Positions 29,164-40,944 of a stretch of 64,000 bases of DNA are shown here, piece by piece. The position numbers and the translations under genes are program-made. Position 1 is the stretch's first letter; every line of letters begins with the position of its first letter. A model generated the notes under the pieces. That model did no database searches, was not told where the DNA came from, and worked only from the letters and a program-made list of their open reading frames with translations. The DNA comes from Ceratodon purpureus (taxonomy: Eukaryota; Streptophyta; Bryopsida; Pseudoditrichales; Ditrichaceae), in NCBI GenBank assembly GCA_014871385.1, contig CM026426.1, positions 31,703,386-31,767,385 on the forward strand, read 5' to 3'.

Positions 29164-32100
29164 CCCTCGATTTTGCTAATCTAACCAAGACGAATTTGCT
29201 TATTAAAAAACTTGCTTTAACTGTCGTATTTAGAAGCAACCCTACAACCCTCCCGTGAGTCCCGTTATACTGAAGCGGAATTCAGTTCGCAGAGCTTGGA
29301 CAGTGGGGGCCAATCATACTGAAGGTGTTTTCTAAATGTGAACTCCAAAATATCATGAATGTCGATGCATTTCTGAAAGTCATATCAGCATAATTATATT
29401 AGGCAAGTTTTGCCGTCATTGCATTTGAGAATGGCATGTTAAAATGATTATTCTGTGCACATTCATATTCATATGTGATTTATGGCATCAATTTCCAATC
29501 TTTTGCCATGCAATTTTGCATGTGTCTCAAATTCTTACATTGCACCACTATATTTCCTCCTCTTCTACATGTCATTATCAATTTATGGGGCCTCAGTTGT
29601 GATAAAAATGCCTTACCTCAGCTTATGTTTATAATTTATGAACATTCAATTTCTCTAAATTTGTGGAAGAGTTTGATAGACCCCAAGGAAGAGGCATGGT
29701 ATGGAAAGATCGAAAAGCGATGCATGATCACCAATGTAGTCATTCATGCTATTTTGAATGGATATTTTGCTATTCACGGCAAAATGACTCACTGATTTTT
29801 CTTTTATTTTTATTTTTTTTATATACTAAATAATTTAATTGAATAATTTGATGATACATTTATAATGAAAATATTCATATATTAACTTTTAGAAATTAAA
29901 CTAATACGTTTCTGGTCTTCTATAAATGAAGAATTAATTTAATTGATTGGTCAAGTGATTATTTAATGATAAATGATTTTATGTAAAAAGGTTTTTGCAT
30001 CCCAATTCTTTTATTTTGATCCTTTTGAGTTTTACATATTTTCTAACATTATTTTGGTTGATAAAATAAGAGCTATAAAACCGAAAATTTAATGAGATCA
30101 ACCCTAGCTACTCAAAGGACTACAAACTTAATTTAATTAATGATTCCTAAATTTTTCCTTAAAAGAATAGTTATAGTAAACAATTGAAAGTGTATATTTC
30201 ATTCAATCTCAAACGAAAGACTGTTTACATCTCCATCCATTATTTGATTAACATCCTAATGAACTTTGAATCTGTCACTTGTCATGCTGTCAAACTCACT
30301 CACCCTAAGGGACGTACCCCCGCAAAATGACCGGCACACCGTACGTCACGATTATTTTTTGTTGTATTTCATCAAGCCTTTGAGATGAAAATAAAATAAT
30401 TTAATCATTACCATTCAAAACAAAAAGTAACAAAACGACCTATAAATTTACTCTTAGCCATATAGATCGGTTCTCAAAAACAATAGTTGTCCACTATCAG
30501 TATTTGTAAGATGCATGCTTAAACATCGCATAAGCCATGACCTTTAAATACAACTTTCTAAACTCCACGCACAACACATTGAAGCCTCTTTTGTATATAA
30601 CTCATGAGAAATAAAATAATAATGATAACAAATTATTTAAAAACTGTAATCATAATTAAATATAGTAGAAAATAAAGATTATTGTCTGGACGGTGTTGCG
30701 ATGCATATTGCGCTATCTTATACTAAAACATTTATTCGACTGTCAAATTTTTTATTTGTAGCTTGTTAAAAAATTCAAAAATTTAAAATAAAAAATAAAA
30801 AACAAATTAAAAAAAAAACTTAGAATTCTAACTTGAGATTATATAATATGGTTTCCAAGAATACTAATATTATAATAATACAAACATGTTTTCAATCATA
30901 TTGCACATTTGATGTACCCGCCTTGAATTTGATATTATATTTTAGAGTAGGCATTTTTTTTAAGCTACTTACGGTGAGAAACTTATAAATCCATATAAAT
31001 CATAAAGAATAAACTTAGTTAATAACACTTGCAACGATAGCAATGTCGTACATTTGACGCTTCAAGAGAATGGAAAATTGGCTTATCTTGCTTATATTTG
31101 GCATAATTTTTATTTTCATATAGATGATTGTGCAACCAAGAAGTGTGTATTTTTTGACCATTTGGACATCTATTTTTTATGGTGCTCTAACTTGAGCATA
31201 ATTCAAAGAAGTAAGAATTGAGATACCTTCTACATTATTGACGCAATGTTTCTCATTAATTATATAAACAAACAATCAAGGGAGTTGGAATGATACAAAT
31301 GGATATGCTTGTCTAATATTCTAGCAAACAAAAAAATTAAACAAGTAACATAAATTAACATAGCTATTGGTGAACTAAACATGCATTCTACAAACCATTG
31401 CCACAATTTTTGGATGGAGCGAAGGCATTTGAATCTTTAAATTTTTTTATAAGAAAACAATTATTAACTTTTATATCTATATATATAGAGATGTTAATAG
31501 ATGTCTTTATTGTAATAATATATTCTTATTAATAGATGCCATTGTCTTTTTTATATATTTTTAATAGATGTCTTTGTCATATTTTTATTTTTATTTTATT
31601 AAATACAGATGCCTTTTATCTTGTTTTTCATCTAAAAGTGAACCGGATCACACCAGGTAATTTCAAATTTAATTTCTTAGTTCACATAGTAATAACTGAT
31701 ATTTCAACTTTACATTCATTTATATACTATTAATATACGTAGGAATATCCTTTTTTAGTATTAAATAATTATGCATATCCCTTCTTATGAATGTAATTTT
31801 TTTTCTCATGTGCATTGCATTGGCTTATGATCAATTAACCATTCATTGGCTCATGAACAACATCGCAGTGTAACGTATATTGACGTTCTTCTTCTTATCT
31901 ATTACGTTTAAAGGTCCAATTCCAAAGCTTATATTTTGAAGTGTTCGAATGATGTGCAAAGAATTGGAGATCACCTTATTTTGCAAAGCAAGATAGTGGA
32001 TCTTGAAAATTAACTTTGCAAGACATTCAGATGTAGAAATAGTAGTTTGAGAGCGCCCAGTCTAGGGTGACGTAGAAATAGTAGTTTGAGAGTGCATCAT

Positions 32101-33518
32101 TTAGTGTAGTCAATCACTAATGGTACCGTTCCTGGTATTCAAACCGTTTTCGTTCCGCTCGATGGGTTTAAAAAGCCCTTTAGTACTCATACAATGTCAT
32201 AGGAAATGAGCGTTTCCGTTATAAAACTTAATTTTATTATTAAAATATTAAATTTGTCCATTGAATTATTTTCTTAGGAGAATAGTGACACTAAACAATT
32301 GCAACACTATATTTCGTTCAACCTCAATCGTGAATCTATTTTCATCCGCATCAATGATTTCTTCAAAATCTTTTGGAACTTTGAACATGTTAGATAATAG
32401 GCCGTCGTACTCTCTAAACTATACATTGTCAAAAGTTATTGTTGTTCTTTTTCTCATCCCATCTAGGATTCTATTTCTAAGCAATAGGCATGTCTATCTT
32501 ATTTAATTTAAAATTTCTAATGGAACCACAAATCCCAATTTTGTTTAGGAGAACCTACTATCTCAAAAGATCTAAGAGTGTTGTTTTTTTTTGGTTATTT
32601 ATTAAAGTTGTAAAATAACATTCTTCGTCGTAAAGCAATTCATAGAAGCCATTGTTTCAAGAATGACGACAATTGAATTGAGGCGAGGTTTATTGGCAAA
32701 GGCATTTTCTTACTATAAGATTGTAAATTATATTGGATTGAAGTATTTGAGATTTAATTCTTTCATTCAAGGGCACGACAAAATTTAAAACCTTTCATAA
32801 GTCGACATCAAGTTTGTATATAAATAATTCATGTTCAAACATAAAAAAGTTAAAAATTAAAAGATAAATAAAAGTTAAATGTGGGATTTGGAATGGTTTA
32901 TGATTATAAGCCATTTGCGGTTACTTATAGTTAAATTTTGAAAAACAAAAAATTAAGCGAATCGATTTCTTGGATTGCTCGTGGTTATATTCAAAAAAAT
33001 TAATTATTCAAATCACTCGATTAGTGAAGGTATGAACACCTATACCGCCCTCACCTCTTAGCAGATTTTTATTCAACTAAAGATTTGATCACCCCATAAT
33101 TACCCATAATGTGCTCCAAGCGTACATATAGTAGGGTGTCCGACTATAATTGTTATATTTCTAATTATTGCAGTAAGTGCTTATAAATATTCTATAAATT
33201 GAGAGACTTTGTCTTTTTTTTATTGTTAATCAGTGAAAAATAGTGAGCCACTAATCCATCTCTAGCAGTATAGTGAACTTCTTAACTGTACGAAAATAGG
33301 TGTTCACACGTTATTCGTTTGACAACCCCTATGTGGACGTAAGTGCAGACCGTTTTAGTGCTTCACATTTGAGGTTAGATCTGTTGATATTATCTCTGAC
33401 CAAGGATTCCTAACAATCTTGCCCAGCCAGGTACAGCAAGCACTGACGTTAGGAGGTTCGTCATGGAAGCGCAATCACTGTAGGCTTGCGACTTGCTCAA
33501 GCGAGAGGTTAAACGCTC
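29164..33518. other. Long AT-rich region without recognised genes
   Basis: No gene supported. A diverged direct repeat of about 120 bp occurs at about 30160-30280 and 32270-32390 (shared AAACAATTG, TTTCATTCAA/TTTCGTTCAA, AACTTTGAA). A short tandem motif TTAATAGATG recurs at 31490-31620, and a 24-bp unit (GTAGAAATAGTAGTTTGAGAG) is duplicated at 32031 and 32070. It may be the body of an old, decayed element. Confidence 0.45.
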
Positions 33519-33980
33519 ATGCTTTCTCTCCATCAGAAATCGAATCAGTTCATTGTTGCGATTGCAACGATAGTGGGTAGCAATGAGATCATGGATCCGA
33601 GCTCTGCTGGCTCCAGCCAACGCTGTATTCATGCTTCAGGCAAGAAGAGTCTGTTTAGTAGGCAAGAAGACATGCGATATCACCGAGAAAGCACTGGCGT
33701 CTGGCAAACTTTGAAGCGGACGTCGGTGATTGAGGAAGAAGAGGCCGAACATCGTTCTTTCCTGAAGGATGACAGCGAGACTTTTCATACGCCACCTCAA
33801 AGCCCGATGAAAGTGTTATCTAGAGGCGACTCGAGGCTTGCTGATCCAGTGCTTTCAACGAGCAACGCTTCTCACCGACACTATAACCTGATTCGTGCTG
33901 AACAGATGCTTTACCATCACGACACAATAGTGAGGGACTTGATGCATCCTGAAGCTTGTAGAATATCAGCGGCAACTTAG
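33519..33980 (+). CDS. Unrecognised ORF, 153 residues
   Basis: Hydrophilic product with acidic and Ser-rich stretches (VIEEEEAEHRSFLKDDSETF, TPPQSPMKVLSRGDS) and a helical end (HYNLIRAEQMLYHHDTIVRD). Composition looks coding. No domain was recognised and no homologue was seen in the window. It may be an exon of a gene with the fragments at 35747-36460. Confidence 0.3.
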   Translation: MLSLHQKSNQFIVAIATIVGSNEIMDPSSAGSSQRCIHASGKKSLFSRQEDMRYHRESTGVWQTLKRTSVIEEEEAEHRSFLKDDSETFHTPPQSPMKVLSRGDSRLADPVLSTSNASHRHYNLIRAEQMLYHHDTIVRDLMHPEACRISAAT

Positions 33981-34551
33981 ATGCGCCTAGGGGAGAGGGC
34001 CGTCGAAAGATGGTGATGACCTACTACCCAGCAGAAGATGGCATGCCCAGTCGCACTGTGAAGTATAATTTCCCAAAGGAGGGATCTGGAGAGGATGCCT
34101 TAGTTGTTTACCACTTGGCGAGTGCTTGCTGCAGTACTACTATGTCTAGTTCCAAAGCGGAATAAGTATTCGATTGTATTTTAGGAGAATGTCAATACAA
34201 ACCCTTTGAGCTCATTGTACAGTATGTAATCCTTACGAACAAAAACTGATGCGAACCACACCATCTGGACAAACACACTTCATGTGGTCAAAAATTAATT
34301 ACGATGGTTACTGAGTAACAACAGTTGATCGTTGTCACAGCGGATACCACGGAGCAGATTCAAGTGTTGGAGTATCATAAAACACTGCCATCGTTTATTG
34401 AAATGCCATTTCCAATAGAAGCACTCAGTTACTTCAATTATGGACTTCTCTTGTCTCACTGCTAAGTTGCTAACTCCTACTAAACCAAAAGCTATGGACC
34501 ATTTCCGGTATAACTCTGCACAATTGCGTCCAACTGAGGCGCTTTGGGTCC

Positions 34552-35094
34552 TCAGAGCGCGGCGTCGCAAACCCATATTCTACCAGCCCTAATCCAGGTA
34601 GACATCGTTCGCAAATGCTTCGAGTCCAACGAAGACGATTCGACAAAAGACATGAGGACAAGATTTGTGAAATCATCGTCATAGTAGACATTGTTCCAAA
34701 AGTCCACCCTGAGGAACAACGGTCCGTGGTGTGCCATCGGTTGCGTGAAGGCAAGAACTAGATTAAGCCCATTAGGTAGAGTGCTACGGCGCGCAAGCTG
34801 CTCCAATGAGTTTCGATCAAGCGGCATTGGGTCTAGCGATAAAAGCCCCCCGCCCTGAAGCTCCGTGAAGCCCTGCCCAGGTCGCCAAACCAGAAGCATA
34901 AGGCACTTCAAACTCCGTGGATAACCACTTGGAAGAAGTTTGTCTGCAGAACAACGAATTGGGCAAGAAATCACTTTCAGCAGCCATGTTTTGAAATTCT
35001 TGGACCAGTCCTCGGGAGTCCGATAGAGCGAGAAGTTCACGACAGCATTGGTTACAGCTTTCCAATGTCCCCAATCTGCGGTTCTACATAACAA
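34552..35094 (-). CDS. Unrecognised ORF, 180 residues
   Basis: Open for 180 codons on the minus strand, with Trp-rich, globular-looking composition (WSKNFKTWLLKVISCP, LMLLVWRPGQGF, HGPLFLRVDFWNNVYY). The same stretch is open in an overlapping frame (34817-35074), so the coding frame is not certain. No family was recognised. The upstream side has a 29-bp imperfect tandem duplication (35060-35115). Confidence 0.3.
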   Translation of the reverse strand: MLCRTADWGHWKAVTNAVVNFSLYRTPEDWSKNFKTWLLKVISCPIRCSADKLLPSGYPRSLKCLMLLVWRPGQGFTELQGGGLLSLDPMPLDRNSLEQLARRSTLPNGLNLVLAFTQPMAHHGPLFLRVDFWNNVYYDDDFTNLVLMSFVESSSLDSKHLRTMSTWIRAGRIWVCDAAL

Positions 35095-35746
35095 TGTCCC
35101 CTATCTACGGTTCTGACATTGCACTAGTGTCTAATACGAAGGGAGTTGACGAGTTTTTGGAATAATAGAATCGAGACATTGTTCTAGAAAGCCATAGAAG
35201 TTGACATTGGTGGCAAGAGTCCTACATTATATTGTAGTTCCGCAAGAGTAAACGGATATTTCTTATACCCCACAGTTATGAAGGTTATCAATTGCAAAAC
35301 TCATACTACCGTGTTTTTGAGTAAATCAGATGGTGACGCTTACTGCCGGCGTTGAGATTTAGAAACATGCATATATCCAAATAGATCTCTGTATTAATTT
35401 GCAAGTAATTGGCGGCCACATCAAGGGTGACGGCATACTAGCCTTGTGAATTTGATTACCCGTTTTCACTAAATTTTCATTTCATGTATCCCATGACTGA
35501 TTTTGAGGTATTTTTGATGTTCTTAGGGAATGCTAAAGAGTAGGACGATTATACGGCGACAGTGAAGATCAAAGGAAAAATATCCTCTTACTGAGAGTGA
35601 CAACAGGTTTACAGCTCTGTTCCGGATGTAATGTTAGAATCTCGTAAATTGTGTGGACAAAGTGAAGCACATGTGTGAGGCTATAAATACTACTATTTGA
35701 ATGCTTTGTTCACCATGATGCCAAGGAGTCGATTAGCATCAACAAC

Positions 35747-36460
35747 ATGACAATTTGCAACTTGAGGGCTGTAGTGAACGTAACTGATACAATGACATTC
35801 ACTGAGGGGATTCCTCAGGAGGTCGTTCTCAAATCTCTCCTTCCAAAACTTACAGTCCTTCTAAGTCGACGTGACGAGTGTGTCATCGATTATGTTGAAG
35901 TGAAGGCTGTGCTCCAAAGACTTTGGACTTGCTAGGCATTATCCACACTTTGGAAGGCAACCATCGAGAGGACAGTCAAATGGGCTGCCTGGAGACTGGC
36001 ACGTTGGGAAGCGGAAGCGAACCTGGCGGAATCGACAGCGTTAGGTATGCTCCACGGACGTAATGTCTATTATCAATAATGAATAGTGCAGTCTTGAATC
36101 AATTCACCCTGATACATACTTCTGTGCTGCCTGTAGGTTATTTGCTGTTGGAGATCGACCCAACTCACCGTCTCTTTGGAAAGGCGGATGCGGTATCGAA
36201 CTTCATTGTCTATCTCAATGCTTTCGATGCAGAGGTCCAAGAGGATTTGGGTCCACTGTAAGCGACTTCCATGGCTGACAAGCAGGGAGTTATACTTGCC
36301 AATGAACCTGCTGACCAAAATGTGAGCTTTGCCGAGCTTCTCTGAATCCGAAATGTGCTTACCAAATCGGTCATTGCAATAAACAAGGAATCCACCGGTC
36401 AGACTTGGGTTCCCCCTCAATATAGGCTTGACTAAAACTGTGCACATAGAAGCTGTGTTT
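35747..36460 (+). pseudogene. Decayed plus-strand gene fragment, unknown
   Basis: Exon-like frame 35747-36048 reads TFTEGIPQEVVLKSLLPKL, a TAG at 35933-35935 (Gln-like), then LWKATIERTVKWAAWRLARW up to a GTATGC donor. After an acceptor near 36136 a second frame reads LLLEIDPTHRLFGKADAVSN with two more stops. The minus strand 36073-36447 is also open for 124 codons, so the coding strand is not settled. No family was recognised. Confidence 0.3.
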
Positions 36461-39400
36461 GTTGCTTCGACTTTGATTTAAGAAGGTAGTATATATAGTA
36501 GGTGTTCCGAATTAGATGTTTGAGATATTCGCGTCCACGCAAAGAAACTGCATCATTTCGCCAGTTCTCGGCTTGGAAACTTTTATAATGTCCGAGTGGC
36601 TGCCATTGCTGGCACGATTTCGTCGTGGCCACTGGATATCTTACCTCAATTTTCTATTAATGAACTTTTATAATTTCTGCCTGATCGCTTCCGATGTGCT
36701 ACTTTCTTATAGGAACTTGATGTTTGGCGCCGGCGCCAATAGAGAGTCTGGTGGAATTTATGATGTCCTACTCTTTTATCAGTATAGTGGCACCAAATTG
36801 TGCCCTTGCTCCATATTCATGGCTTGATGTATACGGTGCTCAGATCTGCTATGAGTACGACGACCAATATTTGGCGATCACTAACACTTTGCAAAAGTGA
36901 TAATTCATACCATTATATCCTTCTCTTAGTGAGGTTGCTTGGAACGTCAATGTGAAATAAAATAACCAAAAATAAAGTAAAAAAAACGCCATATCCTCTA
37001 ATCAATCCACCTCTTTGCATATGAGATCCTTATCTTAAATCAGTGTAAATCCTTGACATTTTGACAATCAATGGTAACCCTTGCAGTGGCCAAAGAAGAA
37101 ATTTCTGATTGGTTGTAGAGGAGCAAATATTGAGGGTTCTCCTGTACCTCTGTGTGGACACAAGGTGGTTGTTGTTTTGTGGAATGGCTTTCCATTATTT
37201 GTGAGTAATTGTCATCTTCTGTTGGTCAATTCAATTTCATTTTCCAGGATAATTTGTACTGTATCTGTGTTAGCTCACTTGAATTTAGCTCGTCTAAGTC
37301 GCAACAGTATCATGCATGAGATGACCACTCATTAGAATCCCATTCATATGGGTAAGTTCGAACTTAAATTCAAAGGTCGAATCATCAACGGTTCCACGAA
37401 CAACATGTTCGTCAAGTGGGATAAATTGAGACCGATCGGGAGATCTTGTGATCTCAAAATCAGAGGCAATCCAGGTATGGCTGCAGCCGTTGGCGCCACC
37501 TGATCGTTTCCAATGCTTATCAACGGTACTAGGCCGAGATCAGAAATTGATGCTCCCTGATTACAAGTGGCACACATACATGGTCTCCTGTAGTTGAGAT
37601 GCGGCAGAATGATATGTAAATGGGTCGAACATTATGTGGTACTTGCGAACAAGAGATAATCAACTGTCAGTGATTCGATCAAAATCATGAAGATACATGG
37701 CGCCGGCGCGATTCGAGTAATTGCTGCTGAATTCATTGGAAGCGTACTGCTAGTTTTGACAAATTACTTTAGATCCATTTTTAATTGAATTTAAATTGTA
37801 GAAGTTTACCTCTGCTAAAGTGCAATGTGGTGTGTTACTTTACATTGGGCAAATCATAATTATATTTCAATTCTTCAATGTAGACTTCAAGGTTTCGCCA
37901 ATCCAAGTCTAGAGGTGTTGTTCCTTGCTTTCACTTTACATATGGTACTATAAGTATAATTTTCATTTCAGTAAATTTGATACTTGGAGATGTGAGTGAT
38001 TTGGCGAGCCTAGTATCAAAATTGAGATGATTCTCTCGATATGGAGCGTTTGAGTAATTCAAATACTTGGAAATGTTATAGTATATGATGGCAGCCATCA
38101 GTACCGAAATTGAAATTCTGTAGATGTGGAATTTTGGAGCCATTGCAGGCCCGGCGACCGTTATTTAAATTTTGAGATTACTGTAAATTTCCATAAGTTC
38201 TTTTTCTTGCGTAAATATGGAGATTGCAGCCTCGAGATATTTGGAAATCACCAGCTCAACAGATTGTGCCAGCGCCATCTCTTGTGCCATCAGAACTGAA
38301 GCTTGAGTGTTTCAATATTACCTCATTTTGGGCGTCATAAAACAAGTACGTTTTGAATTCTCAGAAGTAACATTTACTTCTGTCCTACATGCGCCATGAG
38401 AAAAAAGCTATGTGGAATCAGATTTTATTGATCTTGGAAACTGTATTCTCCAGTTTAGATTTGGTTTGTGTCATACTGGAGCCAGTCCTCGCAAGATTTG
38501 AAGGTGGGTTACGTCTGGTCCATTGATTTCACCCGTCTGTAAACCAAACAAAAACGAAGCTCCAGTTGACGGGGATTTACTCGTCAATAACGTCCTATAT
38601 TACTTGCCTTGGGAAACGTGCAAAACGTATGGGTTAAATACTAAATAATTGGTTAATATGGACTGTACGATGTGGGTCCTGGATACCATCGTGCTGAGAT
38701 TGTTTGTAAGAATGTGGATTCATTACATCCGTATTAGGATATGTTTTGGCCCCGGTATTTTGGCTTTAAAAGTTTGAAGTTTGAACTTGCGTAATGGAGA
38801 ACCCTGCGGTCAGTTTCAGCAAGCTCGAGGTAGAGGTCATCTAATTTTTAGCAAACATAGCAGAGTACATTTCAGTCCCGAAGTCTCATCCCATCCACGA
38901 AGCAAGTAAGTATGGCAGGATTAACGCATCTGTGGCGTTTAAAAGTCGCGCCTATCGTATTGTTCGGGCTAATACGGAGATCTTAAAGCGTAGGTCCAGT
39001 GCTCTGCTAATTGTGGTGAGGGTACGACTCGACCCTCGGAATTGTGGGCTTAGAAGTGCTGTGACCGTGGATTGTGTAGAGGGGCTCAACCAAAGTGTCT
39101 CGAGCTGTCCTTTGCCTACTAATGCCAATGGTAGCACAAGTGTTACCAAAAACGAGACATCAGCAATATGCCTGGCCACCCATGAGGGCTGGAGTTAATC
39201 CCATGATTGTAAAAGATTTGATTTTGTAATGTGACCAAAATTGACGATGTTCATGCGTAGATATGGATAGTTTCATATATGAGTTCTGTTCATAAAGACG
39301 TCCACTCGAAGCATATCGAGACGGAGATTGTGAGTGATTTGTCTATACTGTAGGATTTTCTGTAATAATCATGTGAGGTCCATTGCCATTTTGCGTTCAT

Positions 39401-39617
39401 TTAAGAGGGTTTGAAATTTGGAACGGAATTTCACTTAGACATGTACTTGCAAATTAAATCTTGAAGTTCATGCAGAATTCTAAAGGGATGTATAAGTTTC
39501 CGTTTGCTGAGCTTGTCACCCTACAATTCCATTGCTCTTCTTCTAAGAGTTGTGTTAGTTGAGAGTGAAAGTGACTTGATGAGTGATCTTCTTCTGAGGT
39601 GATCTTGGCGAGTTTTT
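36461..39617. other. Intergenic, GC palindrome copies only
   Basis: No gene supported. Copies of the 14-bp GC palindrome sit at 36725-36738 (perfect) and 37698-37711 (partial). Confidence 0.4.
36725..36738. repeat. 14-bp GC palindrome, perfect copy
   Basis: TGGCGCCGGCGCCA, a perfect palindrome in AT-rich surroundings. Other copies, perfect or with one to three changes: 26278-26291, 37698-37711, 45912-45925, 48787-48800 and 49170-49183. Four of the six are preceded by A, making ATGGCGCCGG or close to it. Confidence 0.85.
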
Positions 39618-39950
39618 TTGTCTCTTAGAGGGCGTTTGGGAACGTTGAGTATGGCGTCACCTAAGGATTCTCGGTCTGCTGACGTTGAGAAGAACTTGAC
39701 TTCTTCAAAGTCGGTTAAGCGTACAATTGTATACCACCGCCGAAAGCGGTTCATTGTGTACAAGAGGAGGGCGGTGATCTTGATATCCAAAAATCGAGGG
39801 CCGACCGACGAAGGAGATAGTGCGAGCGTAACTGCCGATGACAGTTTCAGTGTCCTTCCACCAGGTTCATCAATTCCAATAGTTAACGCGACATTAACTT
39901 CAAAAGATACGGTACGTGCCATGATTATCTATGTTTCAGTTTGTGTTTAG
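39618..39950 (+). CDS. Unrecognised basic ORF
   Basis: Highly basic middle (KRTIVYHRRKRFIVYKRRAV) followed by an acidic, Ser-rich segment and a possible donor ATACG|GTACGT at about 39912. A start at the ATG at 39651 is also possible. No family was recognised. Low support. Confidence 0.22.
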   Translation: MSLRGRLGTLSMASPKDSRSADVEKNLTSSKSVKRTIVYHRRKRFIVYKRRAVILISKNRGPTDEGDSASVTADDSFSVLPPGSSIPIVNATLTSKDTVRAMIIYVSVCV

Positions 39951-40944
39951 TCTGTATTTGGTAAGGAAAAGGGCTGTATGTTATTCCACCATAGAATGCG
40001 CTCAATGTTGAAGCACGGAGATTGTTGTCGTTTTTGAAAGTAAATTGGTGGCCCTTTCCATATTCATAATATCACATTCATCTACCACTCGGCCGCTACT
40101 AGATGTGAGATTCCTACGTTTACTGGCTATAGACCTCTCAGCAATTTGCTCTTTCAAGTTTACAGTTGTTTTGGTGAAATCGTAGAGTGCTTAACGCTGC
40201 CTGCACCATACGTCGTCTTGTTTGCACAGTGCAGCATGTCTTGATCAGATATTGCGATGTGAAGCACTGGTGAAAGTGACGAAAAGTTGGTTTCAAACTG
40301 TCAATTCCAGCTGTGATATCCGGCTAGTATGGTGGTAGAGTTACTGGAATCAACGTTGTAATTGTGGATTTTAACGAGAGGGCTATGCCTGCCTTGTGTG
40401 TGTAAGTGATGATTTTGGAATGCCGTCTTACTGTCGTTTTCTGAATGCGGTGCAAGCGATGGCTTTGACCATCATTGAGGTACCGTAGTCATTTGAACAT
40501 ATTCCTGTAAGCCTGAGGAAAGGATCTGTCTGACCGTGTAGATTATCATCTTTCAAGCTGGAATCTTATTTGATCTGTACAGTCCCACAAATGTGTAACA
40601 CACACATTCGATGCAAACTTTGTTCCCTTAGTCCCCACATGAGAGGCTTTGTTGATGAAGGGATGGACACTCATGCAATTTGTCATTCATCAAGGTTGTG
40701 CAAGTTTCATCAGGCCTGAGGTTACTCTAGAGTCTACAGTAGGTGCTGGCAGAGCATGCTGACATGCTCTAGAATGGCAGCTGCAGTAAATCATATCCAT
40801 TGCAAGGAGATCTTATTCATCAGCTTGTCATGTTCATCACTCGCCTACCTGAACATAATCCCCAGTTGAATTATCCTAACTGGAAAATTTCACATAACTA
40901 CAATAAGGTAGACAAACATATAACCAATCACTTAAGGGTTTTAG
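39951..40944. other. Intergenic before the solo LTR
   Basis: No gene. About 45 bp at 40862-40906 recurs diverged at 44098-44140 (shared TTTCACATAACTACA), on opposite sides of the solo LTR. Confidence 0.4.

Noticed and set aside
29475..29795. 106-residue ORF in AT-rich DNA
   Set aside because: Composition follows the surrounding AT-rich sequence, with no motif and no splice context.
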